From contig NZ_JASHJX010000023.1 in the NCBI RefSeq assembly GCF_030732985.1, positions 1 through 64,000 of the forward strand: DNA of 64,000 nucleotides, written 5' to 3'. The position numbers and the translations under genes were made by a program. Positions 36,954 to 46,376 of this stretch are shown in pieces. Positions within the stretch are counted from its first letter, which is position 1; each line of letters starts with the position of its first letter. This DNA is from Nioella sp. MMSF_3534. Lineage in GTDB: Bacteria > Pseudomonadota > Alphaproteobacteria > Rhodobacterales > Rhodobacteraceae. The notes under the pieces were generated by a model. It was given only the letters and a program-made list of their open reading frames with translations, searched no databases and was not told where the DNA came from.

Positions 36954-37621
36954 ATCTGTCCCGGGTCCGTCCAGTTGATGGGCGTCAGTCCCTGCGTTTG
37001 TAACCAGTTATTCGCGCGAGAGAAGGGGCGCGCGCCAAAAAAGCCCCGATGCGCGGAAAGGGGCGAGGGATGCGGGGCTTCCAGCTTGAGATTGCGCTCT
37101 GCGGGGATGTCTTTGGCGGCTTTCTGCGCGGGCTTGCCCCAAAGCATGTAGACGCGGGGGAGGCCGTCGCTGGAGAGATGGTCCAACACCTGTCCTGTCA
37201 GCCGCTGCCAGCCCAGTTTCGCGTGGCCATTGGCCTCGCCTGCGGGCACGGTCAGGACGGTGTTGAGTAGCAGAACGCCCTGCGCGGCCCAGAACCGCAG
37301 ATCGGCATTGGGCGGGCAGGCCCCCAGGTCGGCCTGCATCTCCTTGTAGATATTGGCCAGCGACCGGGGCAGGGGGCGCACATGCGGTTCTGCCGAGAAG
37401 GCGAACCCATGGGCGTGGCCGGGGGTCGGGTAGGGGTCCTGGCCGAGGATGACGACCTTTGTCGCGTCGGGCGGGCAGGCTTCCAATGCGGCAAAGACCT
37501 GCGCCGGGGTGGGGAGCCAGGGCCGGGGTTCAGCGGTCAAAGCGGCTTCGAAGCCGCTTATGTCGCGCGCGAAGAATGGCAGGTTGGCCCAAGACCCGAG
37601 ATGAGACAGATCGAAACGCAT
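36950..37621 (-). CDS. ung: Uracil-DNA glycosylase (family 1)
   Basis: 223 aa. Removes uracil from DNA. Visible: [17 protein letters not shown] (catalytic Asp), [10 protein letters not shown], and [10 protein letters not shown] (catalytic His). It lies inside the trp cluster, between trpD and trpC, with a 4-bp overlap with trpC. Codons 20-27 contain a 20-bp perfect palindrome (37540-37559) of the same TTCGAA type as the intergenic pair just upstream. Confidence 0.96.
   Translation of the reverse strand: MRFDLSHLGSWANLPFFARDISGFEAALTAEPRPWLPTPAQVFAALEACPPDATKVVILGQDPYPTPGHAHGFAFSAEPHVRPLPRSLANIYKEMQADLGACPPNADLRFWAAQGVLLLNTVLTVPAGEANGHAKLGWQRLTGQVLDHLSSDGLPRVYMLWGKPAQKAAKDIPAERNLKLEAPHPSPLSAHRGFFGARPFSRANNWLQTQGLTPINWTDPGQI
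37540..37559. repeat. TTCGAA-centred palindrome inside ung
   Basis: Perfect palindrome with arms AAGCGGCTTC, within the N-terminal ung codons (SGFEAAL). It may be an insertion of the dispersed palindrome family into coding sequence, or chance. Confidence 0.6.
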
Positions 37622-37656
37622 GGGTCAGGGGGTAACGCGTGCGGCCGGGCGGGGAC

Positions 37657-37700
37657 AAGGGTTTTCGAAAACCCTTCCAACGCGGTTTCGAAACCGCGTT
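37657..37700. repeat. Tandem pair of TTCGAA-centred palindromes between trpD and ung
   Basis: A 20-bp palindrome (arm AAGGGTTTTC, 37657-37676) and a 22-bp one (arm AACGCGGTTTC, 37679-37700), two bases apart, 28-71 bp after the trpD stop and before the ung start. It could partly terminate or process the trp transcript. Confidence 0.8.
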
Positions 37701-37727
37701 CTGCGCCCCGTGACGGGCCGGAGCGCC

Positions 37728-38744
37728 TCAGGCCGCCGACGTGACCCTGGCCAGTGTTTCCACCGCCTTCAGCGCGGCACCGGAATCGATGCTTTCAGCC
37801 GCTTTCTGGACACCATCGGACAACCCGCCGACCACGCCCGCCACCAGCAGCGCCGCCGCCGCGTTCAGCAGGACCGCATCGCGATAGGCCCCGCCATCAC
37901 CGGACAAAAGCGCCCGGAACGCCACGCCGTTCTCCTCTGGCGTGCCGCCGAGGATCGCCTCGAAAGGATGCACGGGCAGGCCTGCATCGGCGGGGGTGAT
38001 CTCGAACTCCTCGATCTTGCCGTCCTTCAGCGCCGCCACGGCGGACGGACCCGCAATCGACAGCTCATCGGTGCCGTCCGAGCCATGGACCAGCCAAGCG
38101 GCCTCGGACCCCAGAGCGGCCAGAACCTCGGCCATGGGGCGGATGAGCCAGGGGGCAAAGGCCCCGGTCAGCTGGCGCTTGACGCCCGCAGGGTTGGTCA
38201 ATGGCCCCAGCACGTTGAACAGCGTTCGTGTGCCAAGCTGCTGCCGGGTCGGCATCACATGGGCAATCGCCGGGTGATGCATCGGCGCCATCATGAAGCC
38301 GATCCCGGCCTCTTTCAGCGCCTGTTCCACCACCGGCGCACCGACCATCACATTGACGCCCATCTGGCCAAGCGCATCCGCCGCCCCGGACTTGGAACTG
38401 AGGTTCCGGTTGCCATGCTTGGCCACCGGCACGCCTGCCCCCGCCACGACAAAGGCCGTCGCGGTCGAGATGTTCAGCGTGCCCTTGCCGTCGCCGCCGG
38501 TGCCGACGATATCCATAGCGCCCTCGGGCGCGCGCACGGCCACGCATTTGCCGCGCATCACCTTGGCGGCGGCGGCGATTTCCTCGACGGTCTCTCCCCG
38601 CACGCGCATCGCCATCAGCATCGCACCGATCTGGGCATCCGTCGCCTCGCCGTCGAAGAGCAGGCCGAACGCCGTCTCGGCCTCCTCCGCCGACAGGCTG
38701 CGCTCGGCCACGGCGGCGATCAGGGGTTTCATCTGGTCGCTCAT
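37728..38744 (-). CDS. trpD: Anthranilate phosphoribosyltransferase
   Basis: 338 aa. Joins anthranilate to PRPP. Visible: the PRPP motif [47 protein letters not shown], and [12 protein letters not shown]. The start overlaps the trpG stop by 4 bp. 106 bp with tandem palindromes separate it from ung. Confidence 0.97.
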   Translation of the reverse strand: MSDQMKPLIAAVAERSLSAEEAETAFGLLFDGEATDAQIGAMLMAMRVRGETVEEIAAAAKVMRGKCVAVRAPEGAMDIVGTGGDGKGTLNISTATAFVVAGAGVPVAKHGNRNLSSKSGAADALGQMGVNVMVGAPVVEQALKEAGIGFMMAPMHHPAIAHVMPTRQQLGTRTLFNVLGPLTNPAGVKRQLTGAFAPWLIRPMAEVLAALGSEAAWLVHGSDGTDELSIAGPSAVAALKDGKIEEFEITPADAGLPVHPFEAILGGTPEENGVAFRALLSGDGGAYRDAVLLNAAAALLVAGVVGGLSDGVQKAAESIDSGAALKAVETLARVTSAA

Positions 38745-39337
38745 GCCGGTTCCTCCTGCAACGCGCCGGGCACTGTCTGCAGGAAGCTCCTCAGCATCGC
38801 ATGCCCATGTTCGGAGCGGATGCTTTCGGGATGGAACTGCACGCCTTCAATCGGCAATTCCTTGTGGCGCAGGCCCATGATCGTACCATCCTCAAGCCAG
38901 GCGGTCACCTCCAGGCAGTCGGGCAGGCTTTCACGCTCCACGACCAGCGAATGATACCGCGTGCCCAGAAGCGGCGAGGGCAGGCCCGAGAAGACGCCTT
39001 GGCCCGCGTGATGGATTTCCCCCATCTTGCCATGCACGATCTCGTGGCAGCGCACCACCTTGCCGCCAAAGGCCTCGCCAATGGTCTGATGCCCCAGGCA
39101 AACACCCAGAAGCGGCGTGCCGGTTTCGGCGGCGGCAGCGGTCAGCGACAGGCAAATCCCCGCCTGCGCCGGATCGCAGGGGCCGGGGCTCAGCACGATC
39201 CCGGCGGGGTTGAGCGCCATCGCCTGCTGCACATCCAGCGCATCGTTGCGCACCACATGCGGCACGCATCCCAGCTCGCCCAGGTAATGGACCAGGTTGT
39301 AGGTGAAACTGTCGTAATTATCTATGAGCAGCAGCAT
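38741..39337 (-). CDS. trpG: Anthranilate synthase component II (glutamine amidotransferase)
   Basis: 198 aa from the Met at 39337 ([18 protein letters not shown]). Supplies ammonia from glutamine to TrpE. Class I amidotransferase triad: Cys in [10 protein letters not shown], His-Glu in QFHPESI. trpE is not in the window. The upstream in-frame extension to 39493 is not conserved. First gene of the trpG-trpD-(ung)-trpC-moaC chain. Confidence 0.96.
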   Translation of the reverse strand: MLLLIDNYDSFTYNLVHYLGELGCVPHVVRNDALDVQQAMALNPAGIVLSPGPCDPAQAGICLSLTAAAAETGTPLLGVCLGHQTIGEAFGGKVVRCHEIVHGKMGEIHHAGQGVFSGLPSPLLGTRYHSLVVERESLPDCLEVTAWLEDGTIMGLRHKELPIEGVQFHPESIRSEHGHAMLRSFLQTVPGALQEEPA

Positions 39338-39513
39338 GCCCGTGGGTCCTCGTCGCAAAAAGGGGTGCGCCTTGCCCGCGCGCCGGGTTATACATGCGCA
39401 GGGCCGCGGGGCATGGTCAACCCATGCACCCAAAGAACGGCCACTGGCTGGGGCTATTTGGATGTGAAGCGTTCCGTTCGGGGCGCAGGACATGTATCGA
39501 GAGGGTGAAAGAC

Positions 39514-40839
39514 ATGGGCAGAGGTCTGATTTCAGGTCTGATCTGGGGTGCGTTCATCGCCATCATCGGGGCGGCGCTGTTGTCGCTCGGGCTGCCATTG
39601 CCCGATCGTCCGCAGCAGGGCCAACCCACGCCGCAGCAGGTGTCGGAACAGCCGGCCGTCGTGGAACAACCGACCGAAACGCCAGATGCCATGCCAGAGG
39701 CCGCGCCGGTGGAAGCGGACGCGCCCGATGCTGCCCCGGCGACCGGGCAGGGCACCGCATCGCAGCCTGTCTCGGAAATCCCGCTGCCCGCAGGGTCCGA
39801 GTTCAACCGCCCGCCAGAGGAAACCGCCGCCGCCCTGCCGGGGATCGACACCGCCCCCGCCGGTGCGCCGCAGGCCATCACTGCCCTGCCCACGCCGACC
39901 GGGCCAAGCCTGCCCGACACCGCCCCCGCCCCGCAGCCCGAGGCAATGGACAGCCTTCAGGCCCCCTCCGCCGCGCCGACGCTCGGCACCCCGGTGGCGT
40001 CGCCCTCGGCCACGCTCGACCCCTCGCCGCCGGTGGCAGAGGAACAGCCCGCGCCGCTTGGCCTGCCGCAGATCGAGACCGGCCCCGAGGCACAGACAGA
40101 AACAGCCCCGCTTGGCCGCCCTCTCCAGCCCGTCGAAACGGGCGACGCAGCCGAGCCCGATGCGCCCCGCAGGGCCATCGACGCCTTCGCCACCCCCTTC
40201 GACGCCGAGGAATCCCGCCCCTTGATGGCGGTGATCCTGATCGACGATCCCTCGTTTCCGCTTGGCCGCGACGCGCTGACCCGATTTGATTTCCCCGTCG
40301 CCTTCGCCATCGACCCGCGCCGCCCCGATGCCGCCGAGGCCGCCGCCACCTATCGCGCCGCCGGGTTCGAAGTGCTGCTTCTGGCCGAGATCTTTACCGA
40401 AGACACCGGGCCTGCGCAGGCGGAAGAGGTGCTGACGCGCGGATTTGACCGGCTGCCGGAAGCGGTGGCTGTGCTCGATACCTCAGAGGGGGCGATCCAG
40501 GGGCGGCGCGCCTTGCTCGATGGGGTTGTCGAGGTGTTGGCAGAGACCGGCCACGGGCTGGTGGCCTATCCGCGCGGGCTGAATGCCGCCGAACAGACGG
40601 CGACCCGCGCCGCAGTTCCGGCAGCCACGCTGTTCCGCGAGATCGACAGCGAGCGCGAACGCGCCACGGTCATCACCCGCTATCTCGACCGCGCCGCTTT
40701 TGCCGCCGGGCAGGAAGGGGGCGTGATCGTCGTGGGGCATACCTATTCCGACACGGTGACGGCGCTGTTTTCATGGGCACTTGGCAGCCGGTCCGAGGCG
40801 GTGGCGTTGGCCCCGGTCTCGGCGGTGCTGACGCGCTGA
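39514..40839 (+). CDS. Divergent polysaccharide deacetylase (YibQ-like) family protein
   Basis: 441 aa from the Met at 39514 (GAGAGGG site). One N-terminal membrane helix (about 5-27), a long Pro/Ala/Thr-rich periplasmic stalk (about 30-225), then the deacetylase-like barrel with [33 protein letters not shown] and VLLLAEI. The family (DUF610) lacks some catalytic residues of true deacetylases. Divergent from trpG. The stalk is highly repetitive in composition, so its exact length will vary between strains. Confidence 0.85.
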   Translation: MGRGLISGLIWGAFIAIIGAALLSLGLPLPDRPQQGQPTPQQVSEQPAVVEQPTETPDAMPEAAPVEADAPDAAPATGQGTASQPVSEIPLPAGSEFNRPPEETAAALPGIDTAPAGAPQAITALPTPTGPSLPDTAPAPQPEAMDSLQAPSAAPTLGTPVASPSATLDPSPPVAEEQPAPLGLPQIETGPEAQTETAPLGRPLQPVETGDAAEPDAPRRAIDAFATPFDAEESRPLMAVILIDDPSFPLGRDALTRFDFPVAFAIDPRRPDAAEAAATYRAAGFEVLLLAEIFTEDTGPAQAEEVLTRGFDRLPEAVAVLDTSEGAIQGRRALLDGVVEVLAETGHGLVAYPRGLNAAEQTATRAAVPAATLFREIDSERERATVITRYLDRAAFAAGQEGGVIVVGHTYSDTVTALFSWALGSRSEAVALAPVSAVLTR

Positions 40840-40870
40840 CAGGGCAGGTTCTGCAAAGCCGATGCGCACG

Positions 40871-40902
40871 AAAAAAAAGGGCTGCAAAACATGCAGCCCT
40901 TT
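40871..40902 (-). terminator. Terminator of rplM-rpsI
   Basis: Stem GGGCTGCA/TGCAGCCC (40879-40886 with 40892-40899), loop AAACA, followed on the minus strand by an eight-base T run. It also lies behind the plus-strand deacetylase gene. Confidence 0.9.
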
Positions 40903-40930
40903 CGAATGGTCTTGATGGCCTTCCGCGCAA

Positions 40931-41425
40931 TCAGCGCTTGGAGAACTGGAAACTCCGGCGGGCCTTGCGGCGGCCGAATTTCTTGCGTTCCACGACGCGG
41001 CTGTCACGGGTCAGGAAGCCAGCCGCTTTCAGCGCGCCGCGCAGGGACGGCTCGTAGCGCTGCAGCGCCACCGAGATGCCGTGCTTGACCGCACCGGCCT
41101 GACCGGACAGGCCGCCGCCCTTGACGGTGGCCATCACGTCGAACTGATCTTCACGACCGGCGACGGTGAAGGGCTGGCGCAGGATCATCTGCAGCACCGG
41201 ACGGGCGAAATAGGCGCTCATTTCCTTGCCGTTCACGGTGACCTTGCCGGACCCCGGCTTGATCCACACGCGGGCGACAGCGTCTTTCCGCTTGCCGGTG
41301 GCATAGGAACGGCCAAGCGCATCGCGCTGCGGTTCACGAGGGGTTTCGAGGTCGATCGCGGGGGTGGCAGCGTCGCCACCGGCCACGGCCTGCAGCTCTT
41401 CGAGCGAGGTAATGGTTTCAGCCAT
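40931..41425 (-). CDS. rpsI: 30S ribosomal protein S9
   Basis: 164 aa. Contains [21 protein letters not shown], the usual S9 beginning after a 35-residue acidic extension typical of alphaproteobacteria, and ends [13 protein letters not shown], whose Lys-Arg tail reaches the P-site tRNA. Four bases after rplM. Confidence 0.98.
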   Translation of the reverse strand: MAETITSLEELQAVAGGDAATPAIDLETPREPQRDALGRSYATGKRKDAVARVWIKPGSGKVTVNGKEMSAYFARPVLQMILRQPFTVAGREDQFDVMATVKGGGLSGQAGAVKHGISVALQRYEPSLRGALKAAGFLTRDSRVVERKKFGRRKARRSFQFSKR

Positions 41426-41429
41426 GGTA

Positions 41430-41888
41430 TCAGCTCCGCGTGTTCTTGGAGTTCATGGATTTCACATCCAGCACGGTGGGCTCCTGCGCCTCATGCGGAT
41501 GTGCGGCACCGGCGTAAACGCGCAGGTTGGTCATCTGCTTGCGGCTCAGCGGGCCGCCGGGCAGCATGCGCTTGACGGCCTGCATGACCACGCGTTCGGG
41601 GTACTTGCCTTCCAGGATCTGGCCAGTGGTGCGGGACTTGATGCCGCCCGGGTGCCCGGTGTGCCAGTAGTTGGGTTTGTTGCGCTTGTTGCCCGTCAGC
41701 TGGATCTTGTCAGCGTTGATGACGATCACGTTGTCACCCATGTCCATGTGGGGGGTGAAGGACGCCTTGTGCTTGCCGCGCAGGCGCATGGCGATGATCG
41801 AGGCGAGACGGCCCAGAACAACGCCCTCGGCGTCGATCAGGATCCATTTCTTGTCGATATCCGCCGGGGTAGCGGTAAAGGTTTTCAT
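41430..41888 (-). CDS. rplM: 50S ribosomal protein L13
   Basis: 152 aa. Contains [32 protein letters not shown] and [14 protein letters not shown], the L13 signature. First gene of the rplM-rpsI operon; the ATG has an AAAAGACAG site. Confidence 0.98.
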   Translation of the reverse strand: MKTFTATPADIDKKWILIDAEGVVLGRLASIIAMRLRGKHKASFTPHMDMGDNVIVINADKIQLTGNKRNKPNYWHTGHPGGIKSRTTGQILEGKYPERVVMQAVKRMLPGGPLSRKQMTNLRVYAGAAHPHEAQEPTVLDVKSMNSKNTRS

Positions 41889-42393
41889 CTGTCTTTTCCT
41901 TGCGGGGCCGGGGCCGATGCGACCCTCGGATCATCTCAAGAACGAACGAGGGGCGATGGCCCCCCGTCGGATGGGCGTGTTCTAACGATTTCCGGGGGCG
42001 GGTCAACAGCTAGTTTCAATTCCGGATTTGATTTTATAGTTTAAAAGCAGGTGCTTAATGCTGGGGTATTATTTTACCCCAAATGAGTGCCGGTCAATTT
42101 GGCTGATGTTGCCCGCCGATCTCTCTGGTCGTGCAATTCAGCTTGGCGGGAAGCTGCCTGAGCCTGGGTCGCAAGTGAGGGCGACCGAGCAACTCGACGG
42201 CTCCGCGCCCGGCGCTCTTGCCCAAGCCGAAACCCAGGATGACGAACACCAGACCCGCAGACTCTCGCCACGTACAAGGGACCAAAGGGGGGCAGGTCAG
42301 CTGGAAATTCGTGACCATGCGCCCACAAGCGCCAAACACCCAATGATCCACCTCGCTGAGGTGTCTCGTAAATCTCTGATCTACTTGGGATTT
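41889..42393. other. Intergenic region upstream of rplM up to the integrated element
   Basis: 505 bp. It must hold the rplM promoter; near 42000-42080 the DNA is AT-rich and there is a stem-loop GGGGTA-TTATTT-TACCCC (42063-42080). Frames at 42094-42351 on the minus strand have no start context and mixed composition; I do not call a gene. Confidence 0.5.
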
Positions 42394-42439
42394 TTGGCTC
42401 CGGCGGTAGGGATCGAACCTACGACCAATTGATTAACAG
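42394..42439 (-). repeat. attachment-site copy: 46-bp duplicate of the tRNA-Asn 3' part (distal end of element)
   Basis: Identical over 46 bp to 48403-48448, the 3' portion of the intact tRNA-Asn gene from the anticodon through CCA. It lacks the 5' half, so it is not a tRNA gene. It marks the end of the inserted element next to the integrase. Confidence 0.92.
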
Positions 42440-42546
42440 CCGGGGTTTGATGGCTTGCTATGTAACTGGAAAATCTGAGAGAATTTCTGTATCATACTGA
42501 AAAGAAAGAAATTTCTGGACAGGCTCGGACACGGAGAGACATTCAG

Positions 42547-43755
42547 ATGCCAAAGGATAGCCAAGATTCGGTTTACATAGAGATGACATGTAGACCTGAG
42601 CGCGACCAAGTGAAAATCACTCAGGCGCTCCTTGACGGTCTCACGCCACCAGAAACCGGGTACAAGCTGGTGCAGGATAGCTATCTGCCGGGCTTCGGTG
42701 TTCGGATCACGTCGAAGGGCGTCAAGAGCTTCATCCTGAACTATCGGATCGCGGGTCGCTTGCGCCGCTACACCATCGGGCGCGCGGGTGATTGGACAGT
42801 CGTCGCGGCGCGGAAACGAGCATCAGAACTTCGCCGGATGATTGATGTTGGGATCGATCCAATGGCGGAAAAGCAAGAAGCCCGGGAAGCCCCGAACGTG
42901 CGCGATCTGTTCGACCGCTACTGCCGCGACCATCTTCCCAAGAAGCGCACCTCAAGTCAGGTGGTCGATATCCAGATGTTCCAGAAATTCATCTTGCCGT
43001 CGCTCGGCGCGATGAAGGTTGCCGATCTGACGTTCGACCATTGCGACGCGCTGCATCGGAAGGTTTCAAAGCGAACACCAATTCAAGCCAACCGTGTTAT
43101 CGGACTGCTTCGCAAAGCCTGCAATCTTGCGATCCGCTGGCGTTGGATTGACCGCAATCCGGCGCAAGGTATCGCGCTCAATCCTGAGAATAAGCGGGAA
43201 CGCTACCTGACGGCGGACGAGCTCGACCGGCTTAACACTACAATGGCCGATCACCCCAAACAGACATCCTGCGATATTGTCCGTTTCTTGATCCTGACTG
43301 GGTGTCGTTCTGGCGAAGCGATGCGGGCGAGATGGGATCAATTCGACGCCGATCTGCGCGTGTGGACAAAACCTGCTGCGACGACCAAGCAAAAGAAACT
43401 TCACCGTGTGCCGGTTTCTGAAGCGGTAACGGCCCTTCTTCTGCGCCGCCGTGACTTGGCAACCTCGGAATGGGTTTTCCCCTCTCACACCGGAGAGCCG
43501 TTTGTGACCATTAAGAAGACCTGGGCGAGCTTGTGCGAGAAAGCTGAGATTGAAGACGTGCGGCTTCACGATCTGCGGCACACCTTTGCCAGTCTGCTCG
43601 TGTCCAGCGGTGCGAGTCTTCCCTTGATCGGGGCAATGTTGGGCCACACGCAGACGAATACCACTGCGAGATACGCACACCTTTTCGATGATACGCTGTC
43701 CGATGCTGCCGAAACGGTCTCTCGGTTGGTCAATGTCGGACAAATGCGGACATAG
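42547..43755 (+). CDS. int: Tyrosine recombinase/integrase of the tRNA-Asn element
   Basis: 402 aa. N-terminal arm-binding domain of the DUF4102/Arm-DNA-bind type (about 20-110), SAM-like core-binding domain (about 115-205) and catalytic domain with R254 (TGCRSGEA), H341/R344 (HDLRHTFAS), H367 (LGHTQT) and nucleophile Y376 (ARYAHLF). All residues for activity are present. It starts 107 bp inside the distal attachment copy and reads into the element, as in many tRNA-targeting islands. Likely catalyses insertion and excision at tRNA-Asn. Confidence 0.95.
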   Translation: MPKDSQDSVYIEMTCRPERDQVKITQALLDGLTPPETGYKLVQDSYLPGFGVRITSKGVKSFILNYRIAGRLRRYTIGRAGDWTVVAARKRASELRRMIDVGIDPMAEKQEAREAPNVRDLFDRYCRDHLPKKRTSSQVVDIQMFQKFILPSLGAMKVADLTFDHCDALHRKVSKRTPIQANRVIGLLRKACNLAIRWRWIDRNPAQGIALNPENKRERYLTADELDRLNTTMADHPKQTSCDIVRFLILTGCRSGEAMRARWDQFDADLRVWTKPAATTKQKKLHRVPVSEAVTALLLRRRDLATSEWVFPSHTGEPFVTIKKTWASLCEKAEIEDVRLHDLRHTFASLLVSSGASLPLIGAMLGHTQTNTTARYAHLFDDTLSDAAETVSRLVNVGQMRT

Positions 43756-43963
43756 TCCAATTCAATAGTGATTGCCCTTGATTCCCGATTGTTTTTTGGG
43801 AATGCTGTAGTCGCTGACTTCGCCACAGTGTGGCCGCAGTTACGTCCAAAAACGAAATAGACATCGCAAGCATCATATCTCGCGACACCCGCGCATAAGA
43901 CCTGCCATTCGGCAGGCCGTCCGGCTGTTTCACTTTCTTGGACACTGCAAAACGGTTTTCCGC

Positions 43964-44170
43964 ATGACTGATAATTCTGGTTTTCGTCGCATGACGAAAG
44001 CTCAAGCCGCAGAGTATCTCGGCATGAGCGAACGCACCCTTCAAAGACGCCATTCCGAAGGCGTTGGACCACCTCGAGTTAAGATCGGTGGCAAAATCTT
44101 CTACTTCGAAGAAAGCCTTATTCGCTGGCTCAAAGCGCAAGAGAAAGAGCCAGTGAGACTCAAGTGCTAA
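43964..44170 (+). CDS. AlpA-like helix-turn-helix regulator/excisionase
   Basis: 68 aa. A single MerR/excisionase-type helix-turn-helix: MTKAQAAEYLGMSERTLQRR, then the wing VKIGGKIFYFEESLIRWLKA. In P4-like and PICI-type satellites AlpA activates int or acts as directionality factor. The 208-bp gap before it is the probable promoter area. An internal Met (43991) is an alternative start. Confidence 0.8.
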   Translation: MTDNSGFRRMTKAQAAEYLGMSERTLQRRHSEGVGPPRVKIGGKIFYFEESLIRWLKAQEKEPVRLKC

Positions 44171-44186
44171 TCCGGACAGCCGTCCA

Positions 44187-44228
44187 CGCGCGCGCTGCGC
44201 TGCCTTCAGGTAGCGAGCGCGGCGCGCG
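44187..44228. repeat. GC-rich hairpin upstream of rep
   Basis: Imperfect inverted repeat with arms rich in CGCGC and the loop GCCTTCAGGT, about 80 bp before the Rep-like gene. A candidate replication origin or transfer site because of position; not proven. Confidence 0.4.
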
Positions 44229-44260
44229 GGTGGGCGGGTGGCCGAACGCCACGCGGCAAA

Positions 44261-44283
44261 GGGGGGTCTTTGTAGCACCCCCC
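44261..44283. repeat. GGGGGG/CCCCCC hairpin upstream of rep
   Basis: Six-base G and C runs around an 11-base spacer TCTTTGTAGCA, 28 bp before the rep start. Could be a terminator, attenuator or part of an origin. Confidence 0.4.
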
Positions 44284-44311
44284 TCTAGAAATACATGAAT
44301 GGGTGAAAGTT

Positions 44312-45481
44312 ATGAATTTGGAAGTTATTCGGTCGGGTTTCGACAAGCTGGAACTCTCACTGAACGTTGTCGTTCCAGAAGAGCTCTGCGAGCACTTGGC
44401 ATCAGCCAAAGCAGAGGCAGAAGAGTTGGCAAAGCGGAACCAGAAGGCGAAATGTGGCACCCTGTACAATGGGGAGGATCTGATCGTCCGACCAAACGGC
44501 GCGGCTGGCGGCTACGCTTATTCCGTCGAGACGTCCAATCTTGAGGCCAACTGGTTCCTTAGAAAAAGCACTTCCGCTTCTGGCTGGGGAGTCCGTGTCG
44601 CTGTCAGAGCGATGCCGCTGGTATTGAACGGCATCGCTTGGGTGAAGGACGAGTTGGAGAAGACAGCGGACGCGTTTGGTCTGAGCATCCCCCCGAACGG
44701 CGTAAGCATCTCGAGGATCGACTACGCGGTTGACTGCCTCGCGCCCGGATTCAGTTTCAACCCAAATCAGTTTGTCGTGCATTCAGCATCAAACACGACA
44801 CGGCACATGCAACCCGAAGAAATGGACGTGTCGGGTAAGTGCTGGAAGGCCAGTTCAATGCGAGTTGGTGGGATCACCAACAAACAAATCGGCATCTACG
44901 ACAAGTTGCAGGAAGTTAAGCAGAAGCGAAAATTCGACATGTTCGAAATCTGGGACGCCGCTCGTCACGCACAGGGCGCACGCCCGCTTGTTTATCGCGG
45001 GGAAGCCACTGATGAAATCTGGCGGGTAGAGCTGCGCGCCGGAAAAGACTACCTCAAGGGCCGTTGGGACGTAACCGGTTGGGGAAGCCTGTTCGATCAG
45101 ATCACCGACATACTTGGCGGCATACTGAAAACCATGCGCTACACGGTGCCCGTGCGGGACACCAACAGATCCCGCTGGGATAATCATCCGCTTTGGAACA
45201 TGGTCGCTGAAGAGGTAGAACAAAACGCTCTTCGCCATGTGCCATCGGTTAGCCGGGAAAGACTTGTCGAAGTGAGATTGGCTGACAAGCTTCAGTGGTT
45301 CGAGACCAACATGCTCGGAAACGCGATCTCTCACGCGGCGTTGAGCGGAAAACACGGAGATCAGGTTGAGTGTCACCTTGAAGAGCTGGCGCAAAAACTG
45401 AAGCAACAGAATCGGGATCACCGTGTGCCCGCGGATGTACGGATGGAAGCGGTTAGGCGACGCTACCCCGGATTGGTTTGA
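44312..45481 (+). CDS. Rep-like protein (replication initiation factor type) of the tRNA-Asn element
   Basis: 389 aa from the ATG at 44312 (a GTG at 44303 is possible). ISRIDYAVDC (about 129) resembles the R-x-D-x-A-x-D strand, and NKQIGIYDKLQEVKQKRK the Tyr/Lys-containing motif, of the Rep_trans/replication initiation factor family used by rolling-circle plasmids and filamentous phages. No membrane helix. If active it would nick an origin through a tyrosine and allow replication of the excised circle. Base composition is intermediate between host and cargo. The family call is by motif only. Confidence 0.6.
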   Translation: MNLEVIRSGFDKLELSLNVVVPEELCEHLASAKAEAEELAKRNQKAKCGTLYNGEDLIVRPNGAAGGYAYSVETSNLEANWFLRKSTSASGWGVRVAVRAMPLVLNGIAWVKDELEKTADAFGLSIPPNGVSISRIDYAVDCLAPGFSFNPNQFVVHSASNTTRHMQPEEMDVSGKCWKASSMRVGGITNKQIGIYDKLQEVKQKRKFDMFEIWDAARHAQGARPLVYRGEATDEIWRVELRAGKDYLKGRWDVTGWGSLFDQITDILGGILKTMRYTVPVRDTNRSRWDNHPLWNMVAEEVEQNALRHVPSVSRERLVEVRLADKLQWFETNMLGNAISHAALSGKHGDQVECHLEELAQKLKQQNRDHRVPADVRMEAVRRRYPGLV

Positions 45482-45678
45482 AATGATGAAGTGTGAACGG
45501 CAGTGAAGCAAACGGCCCACACCAGCCATTGGGTAGGGCCGCAGAATGCTGCTGCGCGGCCCGCCGAACCGGTCCTTGGTGGATCGTGCAACATTTTCGA
45601 AATGCGAACGTCGGCAGCGCGGGATAAAGTGATCTTTATCGAGTTGGTGTTGTAAATGGACAGCAATATGCGGCAAAG

Positions 45679-46176
45679 TTAGTGCGTTAGGACAAGTAAC
45701 GCAGCCACGATTGCGACAATCATGTTCAGAGCTGGCCAGAGAAAGTAGAAATCAACTTTTGAAGACCACTTGTTTATGAAACCAAACCGCTTTGCCTTGT
45801 CAGATGATACTTTGAAGGTGAGATCGAACTCCTTTTCAAAGCCGGAATCCTTGACGGCTTGCTGATAAAACAATCCAGCAGCGTTGTTGTAGTACATATG
45901 CACAGTGCCAATCTTTTGATTCACAAAGGTAAATGAAATTCCTAGCATCATAATTGCCCCAGAAACCAACCACGGGTTTAGCGTTGTTGAAAATCGGAAG
46001 AAGAGCCCAACTAAAAGCGTCGCAACAGTAATGTTGCTTACGACAAAGCTAAGCCTAATTGCACTGTAGTGGATTGCGGCGCGTTGGGCATGGTCAGCCA
46101 ACTTCACGCAGTTGTCAGTTCGAGAGTTCAAGCGACGCTTAAGTTTGAGTTCTTCTTCATCGTTGTGTTCAGGCAT
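45679..46176 (-). CDS. Three-helix membrane protein (SLATT-like topology) downstream of the AIPR gene
   Basis: 165 aa. A charged N-terminus (about 1-38), membrane helices at about 41-62, 68-86 and 142-163, and a cytoplasmic helix bundle between the second and third. This layout, and the RAAIHYSAIRLSFV approach to the first helix, recall SLATT-domain effectors that are thought to permeabilise membranes in nucleotide-signalling conflict systems, but similarity is only topological. AT-rich relative to host genes. It lies 200 bp after the AIPR gene on the same strand, so it may be its partner. Confidence 0.65.
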   Translation of the reverse strand: MPEHNDEEELKLKRRLNSRTDNCVKLADHAQRAAIHYSAIRLSFVVSNITVATLLVGLFFRFSTTLNPWLVSGAIMMLGISFTFVNQKIGTVHMYYNNAAGLFYQQAVKDSGFEKEFDLTFKVSSDKAKRFGFINKWSSKVDFYFLWPALNMIVAIVAALLVLTH

Positions 46177-46376
46177 TGGGATCTCCAGTTTTCTTCAAGC
46201 AAAGCGCATTTTTGAGAGAGTCTAGAGCGACATAGTGGGCTCACTAGCGACCTTGCGGCGGCACGGCACGCGGGTCGTGGCCTTGTTGGCCCTTGCGTGG
46301 CCAACTGAATGCCTGGTGCCAGCCTAAAGCAGACATGACAATGTTTCGTGGCTCTATGAGCGACCAATCTCCACGA

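Noticed and set aside
42094-42351. 85-codon minus-strand frame upstream of rplM
   Set aside because: No ribosome site, mixed composition and no recognisable fold; it may be a decayed remnant, but this cannot be supported.
42394-42439. Second tRNA-Asn gene
   Set aside because: Only the 3' portion is present; acceptor 5' strand and D-arm are missing. It is the attachment-site copy.
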